Of a stretch of 64,000 nt of DNA, positions 56,690 to 64,000 are shown piece by piece. Position 1 is the stretch's first letter. Every line of letters starts with the position of its first letter. The stretch is from Aplectana chamaeleonis. Its lineage: Eukaryota > Nematoda > Chromadorea > Rhabditida > Cosmocercidae. Made by a program: the position numbers and the translations under genes. The notes beneath the pieces were generated by a model. That model was not told where the DNA came from. It saw nothing but the letters and a program-made list of their open reading frames with translations, and did not search any database. The stretch is taken from NCBI GenBank assembly GCA_029168955.1, contig JAPDOI010001553.1, positions 62,001 through 126,000 of the forward strand, written 5' to 3'.

Positions 56690-56977
56690 TCACAACTTAT
56701 CTGCATACCTGATATGTATTTGCGAAGACGAAAAACACATGTAGCAAACCTTAACAGCCTTCCGTAGGAGCTCCTCGGTCAATTTTGTGAAGGCGGGCAA
56801 GTAGACTGTGACATCGTTGAGCAGCGTTTTGCACGAGTTACATCTCGAAGTTACGCTTAGTGTCTGAGATTCTGCTGCTATGTGTCCAGATTGAAATAGA
56901 AAGTAGCAATTCGATACCTTAGCCGAAGAAATCAGTGTGAGAGCTAGGATGACTACGCTTTGTGATGCGGCCATCAT
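56690..56977 (-). CDS. Saposin-like protein, first exon(s)
   Basis: Minus strand. It starts MMAASQSVVILALTLISSA, a good secretion signal (short N-terminus, hydrophobic core, small residues before the cut). Then comes SRCNSCKTLLNDVTVYLP and EELLRKAVKVCYMC. The pattern C-x2-C-x28-C with a leucine-rich helix between is that of a saposin B domain (caenopore or NK-lysin type). The remaining cysteines must be in later exons; the frame stops at 56690 after running into intron-like sequence, and ATCAG-GTATGC near 56703 could be the donor. Such proteins permeabilise membranes or carry lipids in nematode guts and secretions. Completeness unknown. Confidence 0.5.
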   Translation of the reverse strand: MMAASQSVVILALTLISSAKVSNCYFLFQSGHIAAESQTLSVTSRCNSCKTLLNDVTVYLPAFTKLTEELLRKAVKVCYMCFSSSQIHIRYADKL

Positions 56978-57152
56978 TACAGGTGGTCGACCTCACATTC
57001 CTCAGCTTCTCCTTTTATGCGCTCCGATATCTAATGCAAACATCATGCACAATACTTGATTGCATTGTGGACTCATACCTTCGGTATTGTTTATTGAGTA
57101 ATGAGACATCAGTGCAATTCCAGTCAAGTTGCCGACTGGCTGGAATGCTTAA

Positions 57153-57636
57153 AGGCAGTGTTCACGATGATTTTCGTTCCCGAGTTTTCCACTCAAAACA
57201 AAGCGTTGGCCACCGAGTGTTACAGAAATTACGAAGAAACGGCGAGAAACGCACTAAAACGTCATATTTCAGTGACATTAATCTCTGGCCTGGACTAGTT
57301 GTCCAGTTGTATGAACATGTTCACGGTGGTTGTCACCGGTGAAAAATGGGATCAGTCCAAAATGGAAGAGTATTCCAGGCAAAATAGTACTACGTAGGGT
57401 CCGAAGAAGACAACGGAGCAACAGAAAGCAAATAATTGTAAAGGACGGGCCCACAAATCATTTCATTGTCACAACGAACAGTTCCTGTGAGAGTAAAGAG
57501 GTGAGGTGAGAGTAAAGGATTTCGTGACCATTTGGTGCGTTTTTCTCGATTCCTTCGTCATTTATGTTCTACCCGGGAGCCAAACAATCGATTTAGCTAT
57601 TAATCTCAAAATTGAAGATTATCGTGAACACTGCCT
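57153..57636. mobile_element. TTAA-type MITE N2
   Basis: TTAA at 57149-57152 and 57637-57640. Ends AGGCAGTGTTCACGATGATT and AATCTTCAATTTTGAG-side complement ending GTGAACACTGCCT. Same family as N1. Confidence 0.88.
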
Positions 57637-57640
57637 TTAA

Positions 57641-57780
57641 AGGCAGCATACACGCTCGTAAACGTGGTTGAGATAACTACGTGAATCGAACCGTATGACT
57701 TACAATATAGTGCCTACGCATTTTGAAGTGTCAAAAACGACCCACAATGCCGCTAAATGAGTCAGAAGTTGGCCCCAACT
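57641..57780. mobile_element. TTAA-type MITE M3, right half missing
   Basis: Starts AGGCAGCATACACGCTCGTA directly after the TTAA that ends N2, follows M1/M2 through CCGCTAAATGAGTCAGAAG, and stops near 57780. Confidence 0.85.
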
Positions 57781-57927
57781 ATCTGAGTACCACGCTGCAT
57801 ACTCAGAGATTCTTGGGGATGATCCGGAAAACGACGACGGAACTTCCCTCGAAACAACTCGCGAATCCCCCCGAATCGAGGGAAGGCGGATGAGATCTCC
57901 GGCCAGCAGGTCTGACGCTCACAAGGA

Positions 57928-58999
57928 AACCACAATAAGTCATAGTGACCATTTCAAATGAAATGTACTTTCCTAGAACCATTTTTGGACGAAAAGTCCG
58001 AATAGGCCTATCGCGGCTGCCTAGACCCACTCTGAAAAAAGTTATGAGCGTTTTTTCTGCGATTTTCGTACCTCCTGTACCCTCCAAAAAGCGCATTATT
58101 TTTGCGCAATTCCGGAAACGGACCTGATAATCGTGTTCAGCGCCCAAAACTACCCCACTAAGCGAAGTTTGGGTGAAGGAACATTTTCCAAACTTTGCGC
58201 AGACTAATAGCGTTTTGGACTTGTACGGATTTTCGGTTGGGCGTTTATTTTTACCAATTAGAGGCCTCTCAAAGCGTTTTAGAAAAATATTCCAGATTCG
58301 ACTAGAAATTCGTTCTGTCGGGTTATTTGGGGTGCTGATCACGAATCTGAGGTTCATTTGTCGTTTTTCTGAAGTTTTCGACTATATTTGTTCAAAGCTT
58401 CCCACTGGCAGAGAAAATGGACGGCAAAATCAACTTTTGACGATTTCCGGAATGTGACGACAGATGTAGCTCAAATCGTTACTGTGGGGGTTATCTGGAG
58501 TGCTGAACACGAATCTGATGTCAGTTTATCGATTTTTGTCATTTTACAGAAGATTACGGTGGGTATACGGTAGTTTGGTCGAAGTCTCAGACTTGTCTCA
58601 AAGTTTCTATGTGGGGGTTATTTGGGGTGCTGAATACGAATTCGATGTCCATTTGTCGATTATCGGAATATTGAGGTAGGTTTTGCCCTCTAAATGGAAT
58701 GTTACCTACCGTAACCTACAGTAAAGCTCAAAAATTTCAGAAGCGAACCCCAGATTCGTGTTCAGCACCCCAGATTACCCCTACGTACATGTTTTTAGCA
58801 AAATCCGGAGAAAAATTTAAAAACACCCCGAAAATTCCACGGGGGTACCCTTACCTTGCCGCGAGGCTTTGAAAAACGCTCATAACTTTTTTCAGAGTGG
58901 GTCTAGGCAGCTGCGATGGGCATATTTGGACTTTTCGTCCGAAAAGGGTTCTAGAAAAGTACATTTCATTTGGAGTGGTCACTATGACTTATTGTGGTT
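57928..58999. mobile_element. Foldback element F3
   Basis: Inverted ends of about 150 bp start AACCACAATAAGTCATAGTG and end in the complement at 58999, and include TCTAGAACC and CTAGACCCACTCTGAAAA. The interior matches F1 and F2 (CCCTCCAAAAAGCGC, GCGCCCAAAACTA, TTTTCGGTTGGGCG, repeated GGGGTTATTTGGGGTGCTGA), but the ends differ from F1. Non-coding. Confidence 0.82.
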
Positions 59000-59175
59000 C
59001 TCAGAACAGTCGATTGCGGAGGGAGAACAAGGGAAAATTGCATCGCGATTGTTCCCTTGACGAAATTCTGCGCAGTGTTCTTTAGACCCCTAACACGTTT
59101 AACCCTTGGATTTCAAAGGGTTTCCCTTATCTTGCTCATGCTGTCGCAACCCAACACCCATTGTTCGTTGACTGC

Positions 59176-59358
59176 TCAAAAATAAGCTTGCGAGAACTCG
59201 CTGTTTTCAGCGGTTTCTTGCTCTTGGATAACTGGAATAGAGTCAAAAATATCGAGCACTGAAGACAGGTCACAGAGAAGCTTATTACCTTCCCTGAAAT
59301 CTGGATAGAGATGCCTTACACAGTCCTTGATTGGCAAATCTACCTCCTCAACTTGCAA
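59176..59358 (-). other. Unrecognised minus-strand ORF
   Basis: 60 codons with a protein-like composition (LPIKDCVRHLYPDFREGNK and then an acidic tail EQETAENSEF). A GTAATA donor-like site lies inside. Could be an exon of an unknown gene or transposase debris. Confidence 0.3.
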
Positions 59359-60077
59359 AGTGCGAGACCACCTCGAGACTGCCTGTTGGCATCACCGTAT
59401 ACGCTTTTTTTAACGTTTTTTTCGCGTTCATCATGCTGGGGGGAGGCCAAGAGAACAACCGTGATGCGAACTTCCCTTGTCCCCCCCCCGCAATAGACTG
59501 TTTCGAGCATCATTGGTTGTGTATACTTCGAGGGAAGCGAGGCGAGACGACCCTTCCAAGAAGGTTTATGATTTTGTGCTATATTAGATTTAGATTATGT
59601 TAGAATATAATAGATTTTTCCTGTTTTTCCTGTTCTGTTCATCTCGAGTCTTACGCGAACGGTGTAATATGTTTCACCTACTCAGGCACACGGGCGGTAC
59701 GGCCGCCGCACCATTGACTGCCAAGCCGCGCCTCCGATCAGCGTATCGATGTCGAAAGGTGCGCGGATCGGCGTCCCCCGGTGAAATCTGTCGGGCCATT
59801 GTTATACATCCAGTCTGCGACCGCGACAGGTTCGCTCATCTGTTACGAATCGTGTCGGGACCTACACTCTCACCATGAAAAAAGCTGTCGCAGGAACACT
59901 TTGCATGCGCCGGTAGCGTCTCAGGGCCGCAGATGGGTGTTATGAATTCAAATAAAAAACTGTGCCGCAATCAATCGACAGCGACGGGATTATTGATCTG
60001 GTGCGGGTTTTCTTTGTGTTTTCCTTTCTTTTTCAGTAGTTCCTTCTTTCCTTTCTCTCCTGTTAACCTCATCTTAA

Positions 60078-61419
60078 CACTTAAGAGACCGCGTGTCCAC
60101 ACTGCGCACCCACGGCTGTTTTGCCCCTCGGACCGCGTGTCCACACTGCGCACCCACGCCATAAAACTTTCGATATTTTTTTTTTCAGGAAAAGGGATCT
60201 TTCTCAAATATAAATAGGGTCTTCATACTGTAACCTATTTAACACCACAGTGGTCAAGCATTCCGAGCGTTCCTAGTTATTTTACCAGCATCTCCCGAAA
60301 TGACACTTTTCGAATTTTTGAGCTCTTGTGGTGGCGAAGAAGTTGCCCCAAACTTCGCTAAAACGGGTTCTAAACGATGCTTATCACAAAACTGATTTTT
60401 ACTCGTTAATTTTCGAAACAGCAGTGCTAACAGTAATAGGTCATCTTTTGAAATCTTGCTGCCTAGACCCCGGGGTTGTTCGAGTTGCTGCACAAGGATC
60501 TGTTGCTTACTTTCAAATTCCAATCAATCTTTCGTCGACTTCGATAAGTTAGCCATCGGTCGACTTTGATCAGATTTCGCTAAATTTCGAGTGGAGGGTA
60601 ACTCGGGGAGAGGGGAGGGGGGGGGGGTGAAAATCTGCCGCAGTTCAGTGCTCAAGAATTTTGCGAAAACTTCTCTACGGGTTAATTTTGGAGTGGTGAA
60701 TTACCAAGTGATGTTTATTTCACAAATTTCAAATTTTTTTCCGCCTGCAGTTCGTTGTCCGTTGGTAAACGTTTCAGTTTTTTGCTGCGCGTTTGCTCAG
60801 GTGGTCATTTGTGGAGGGAGGGGGGAGGAGGCTGATCATGATTCTGATTCCCCATTTTGAGATTTCTGATGAAACTTTAGTCGGTTACGACAGACAGCTT
60901 TGCAGGTCAAAGTTTCGGAGTTCCTCGAAAGTTTTACGTGAAGTATATTAGGGCAGTGCAGACCTAGAGTTCGTCCATTTTTCAAATGTTCAAATTTTAA
61001 TGTGCCTTAGCACGGAACGGTTCTAACCAATAGCTATACTTACAGGGAATTCTTGAAGTCGAGAAACAAATGTTCAGTCGAGACCAGCACGCCCTTAGAT
61101 TTACGACAAATTTCGTTTGAAGGAACCTTGTAAGTGCATAGCTGAAATACCTTTTATATCCGAAACACACCAGAAACGTGAGAAATTAATTGACCATTGC
61201 TTTACCATTGCCTTTCACCAATTCTCTGTGGAGCGACATACTCTCATTGTCAGGTGGAGTGGAAGCGGAATAATGGTTGTGTATGTAAGAAAGCCTGCTC
61301 CAACCAAAGTGGTTCCCAGCGGACCGCGTGTCCACACTTGTCACCCACGGAAACGACTCGCCGTGGAGCGCACCGGTCGGCTGTGGACATTCGCCGTGGA
61401 GCAGGCGGTCTCTTAAGTG
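60078..61419. mobile_element. TTAA-flanked DNA element with repeated ends
   Basis: TTAA at 60074-60077 and 61420-61423; termini CACTTAAGAGACCGC and complement. Next to each end are copies of GACCGCGTGTCCACACT followed by CACCCACG (two at 60088-60155, one at 61322-61350). A poly-G run at 60620. No transposase found in 1.34 kb. Confidence 0.82.
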
Positions 61420-61457
61420 TTAAATGTAAAAACCTTTAAGCCTGCCCATTTCTATTA

Positions 61458-62691
61458 GGGTGAGTCATAAGTTCTTGGAATTTTTTATTTTTATTTTTTT
61501 CTTAAACACAAGGTAACAAATTTATTCAAAGTAAGAGCCATTACAACGAACAACTTTCTGCCAACGACGAGCGAGACTTCGAATACCGTAGTCGTAGAAT
61601 GAGCGCTGCTTCGATGCAAAAAAAGCGTCCAACTCGGTCCTCAAGTTCTCTTCGGTCTTAAGCTGCTTTCCCCTCAACCAGTGTTCGAGGCTTCTGAATA
61701 AATGGTAGTCCGATGGAGCAATATCTGGACTGTAGGCTGGATGAGGGAGAGTTTCCAACTGCAGCTCCTTCAATTTTTCTTGAGTTTTTTTCGCTATGTG
61801 TGGGCGGCAGTTGTCCCAGAGCAGTAGGATCTGGTCACGTTTTCGTCCATTTTTTCTCCGCGTTGGTGACCATTTCCTCTAGTTCTTGTCAGACGTAGTC
61901 AGCATCTATAGTCTTTCCTGGCGGAAGTAATTTCCAGAACACAACTCCATCAGTGGACCAAAAAAACGGTCAGTAGACTTTTTTTTCCGTGGATATCCCG
62001 ACGTTGCACAGGATCTGGCGACTCAAAGGGCTTAAGCCATTGCACAGACAGGTCAGGATTGTTATAGTAGCACCACTTCTCATCACATGCAATGATGCGA
62101 CCAAAAAACTTCCTTTGAGATGCCGTTTCAGTAGTTCTTGACAAATGGCCATTCTGCGATTCCTGTCGGTGTCGGATAAAGTGTGAGGAATCACGGACGG
62201 CTTTTAAGGTCTCAGTCCCATATTGTGTAGCCGGCGAACTGCAGTCGACTGCGAATTCCCTGTAAGCTGGGCGAGACCTCTGCTGTGAAGGTGCGGGTTT
62301 TTCTCCAGCTCATTCGCCGCCAACGTGTGGTCGTGAATTCGTGGCCTTCCACATCGCGGCTTGTCCTTCAGAGAGCAGCTGCCGGAGCGAAACTTTTGAT
62401 ACCAGTTGTACACAGTACTGGCAGCAATTCGATACCTTCCTTCTTTGGCCCTTATTTCCTTAACAGTTTGAGCAGCTGTGAAACCTCTTTCGAAGTAGTG
62501 AAGAATCAGTACGCGAGCGTGCTCTTTTTCCAACATTTTACTGAGCCACGAATGGCGTTTCGAGGGCTGGCAGGTATTGATTAACGAGGTTTGATCTACC
62601 TAGCAAACAACCGCGCACGAGTGGCATTTGATCTATTCGCGCGCGAATTAATATGAATTTTTGAAAAATTCCAAGAACTTATGACTCACCC
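61458..62691 (-). mobile_element. Mariner element, 1234 bp
   Basis: TA at 61456-61457 and 62692-62693. Termini GGGTGAGTCATAAGTTCTTG and its complement, about 30 bp. The transposase lies on the minus strand. The length is typical for mariner. Nothing else is inside. Confidence 0.93.
61522..62536 (-). pseudogene. Mariner transposase, broken
   Basis: Reads 62536 down to 61522. N-terminus HARVLILHYFERGFTAAQTV, first helix-turn-helix; second with STVYNWYQKFRSG. The first catalytic aspartate is in CDEKWCYYNN, the second would be in the DNxxPH region near 61800 (disrupted), and the third is in SPDIAPSDYHLFRSL (D,D34D type). Stops or frame changes occur near 62200, 61950 and 61780-61920. Inactive. 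Confidence 0.88.
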
Positions 62692-63045
62692 TAATAGAAC
62701 TGAAAGCGAACTGATTTGCACTAAGATATAGCACTGAACATTTGTTGTCGTGTGTTCACATCACTGCATTCATCACGATAGTTTCTCCCAAATCGTATTT
62801 TACGATTTCTGTGTGATTTCGCAACTCAGCTCCGCTCTACGAATTTCTCTCATTCCCAGTACCACATCGCTCATCACGATAGTTGCACCCAAATCGTATT
62901 TTACTATTCTGTGCGATTTTGCAACTCAGCGCCGCTCTACAAATTTCTCTCATTCCCATGCCTACGCGCTTCATTGAGTTTTCTCGTGACCCAGTGAGTG
63001 TTTTTTTTTACAATAGAACTTTGTTTAGATTTTTCTCCATTACAG
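62692..63045 (+). promoter_or_regulatory. Presumed promoter and leader of the MADF gene
   Basis: Between mariner and the first exon. Contains the tandem repeat and a pyrimidine-rich TTTTTCTCCATTACAG acceptor at 63030-63045. No upstream exon with a fitting phase was found, so SL trans-splicing at 63045 is a reasonable reading. Confidence 0.4.
62770..62958. repeat. Tandem duplication, unit about 100 bp, upstream of the MADF gene
   Basis: 62770-62858 and 62871-62958 both run from CATCACGATAGTT through CCCAAATCGTATTTTAC and GCAACTCAGC to ATTTCTCTCATTCCCA. About 10 differences. They lie 130-320 bp before the presumed start, so may be part of the promoter. Confidence 0.8.
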
Positions 63046-63089
63046 AGGCCACCAATTTGTCACTGCTTCCAGCAATCCTTCCAGGTCTA

Positions 63090-63799
63090 ATGCACAGTGG
63101 ACTTTCTACCGTGACTAAAGCTGGGTAAGTGTCAGATGGTCTTTTTCTTTAACATTTTCATCTTATCGTCCATCATTAGTGTCCGCTTTCTTGAAGTTGT
63201 AACTTAAAGTTAATTTGTCTCGTTTTTTTGGTAATAAGGAGGTATTTCAGGCTAGGTTAGCTGGCATGCTTCCCAAGAGAGTCAAGCAGGAGCCCCGTGA
63301 AGGCTTGCCCGACGAGGAGCGTTATGTTCTCATCGATCTTGTGCAGGATAACCTCATAATATGGGACGACACTGATGCCAACCACAAGGTTCCAGTGAAG
63401 GTGAATATGGCTTGGACCCAGGAGCGACTTCTAATGGAGGGTGCACTGAGAAAAACTTACTCTGGTTAGTTTCCATATTGTGCTAACCGGTCTTTTTTGT
63501 AATTGCGTTTTTTTAGAGATGGATCTAAAAGGAACTTTCAAAAATCTGAAAGATTTTTTCAGGAAGAAGCATGCTGCCCTGAAAGTGCAGCTGTCACGGG
63601 CATCCGGTTTAGAGGCTTCTGAAGCTATCAAGAACAAAATGTCAGAGTGGCTGTTTCAGGTCCCCGTCAGACTTCGTCGAAAAACCTGCTGAGTCCGAAT
63701 GAGTCCGGGGCGGAAAAATCGTCCTCGACCGTCTGCAACCGACTGAGTCCGGTTGCCCCCAGCGCCAACCAGTTCCTCTGCGAAACACGCAATCGATAG
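63090..63799 (+). CDS. MADF-domain protein
   Basis: Proposed exons: 63090-63124 (ATG in an exon that opens at 63046 after TTACAG, perhaps a trans-splice site), 63180-63198 (19-nt microexon, tentative), 63251-63464, 63517-63606 and 63660-63799. Phases agree; 165 residues. The MADF domain (Myb/SANT-like in Adf-1, a DNA-binding fold) runs from RYVLIDLVQDNLIIWDDTD (the LI.LV....LWD motif) to LKGTFKNLKDFFRKK (the W.NLRD.FR-like end). A serine-rich tail follows (SSKNLLSPNESGAEKSSS). If the 53-nt intron 63607-63659 is kept, the frame continues GLEASEAIKNKMSEWLF and ends at 63692 instead. MADF proteins are usually transcription regulators; the target is unknown. Confidence 0.75.
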
Positions 63800-64000
63800 T
63801 CTAGTGACGATTATCACCTCAGCTGTGAATCGGAACGTGTTTGGTGGCTAATTTTTCTTGTTTTCAACATGTCTTTGTCTTCAACTCGTAAACCATTTTT
63901 AAGAATCATCATTGGACAGATGATTCTTTTTTGCATGAAATGAACCTGATTTCCGTATCAGCAGTAGGTGGGGCAGAGCGCAGACGACGAGAGTTGGGGG
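63800..64000. other. Region after the MADF gene
   Basis: Probably the 3' untranslated region and beyond. No signal recognised. Confidence 0.3.

Overview
The window looks like nuclear DNA of a parasitic (strongylid or hookworm-like) nematode. The evidence is short introns with TTTCAG/TTTTAG acceptors, a close match to the nematode SL1 spliced leader, RTE and CR1-type LINEs of nematode style, a saposin-like and an MSP-like candidate, and very dense MITE (small inverted-repeat element) content. No bacterial features (operons, Shine-Dalgarno sites, CRISPR) are present. The species assignment is inference.

Layout. 1-8630: an old LINE (family A) split by a head-to-head CR1-like LINE-B pair (227-3827) and by a nearly complete RTE (4944-8226, 10-bp target duplication). 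8884-33768: exons of one plus-strand host gene, a DNAJC11-like J protein of the mitochondrial MIB/MICOS system. Its 5' exons lie left of the window. One of its introns (about 12.1-28.0 kb) holds a Ty3/gypsy element (13328-26711) that is itself split by two minus-strand CR1-like LINEs (C and D). LINE-C in turn carries a 621-bp MITE that contains an SL1-like sequence. The last intron (28936-33630) holds a TA-flanked DNA element containing a LINE-A fragment, and a foldback element containing a SINE-like LINE-A derivative and a hAT-like palindromic MITE.

33.96-38.15 kb: a second foldback element split by a near full-length LINE-A. 38375-38847: a small zinc-ribbon gene candidate. 39492-47908: a five-exon LITAF-domain gene encoding a 178-residue protein with PSAP and PPAY motifs; its introns are filled with MITEs and LINE pieces. 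47.9-62.7 kb: mostly MITEs, including a TTAA-type family, a third foldback element, a TTAA element and a mariner (61458-62691). Between these lie an MSP-like gene candidate (53963-54666) and a minus-strand saposin-like exon (56690-56977). 62.8-63.8 kb: a tandem repeat and a MADF-domain gene.

The host genes do not form a pathway. The main story is how a conserved gene keeps its exons and splice phases while more than 20 kb of nested mobile DNA accumulates in its introns. Exon joins were made by eye from splice motifs, phase and family knowledge. No alignment or search was run.
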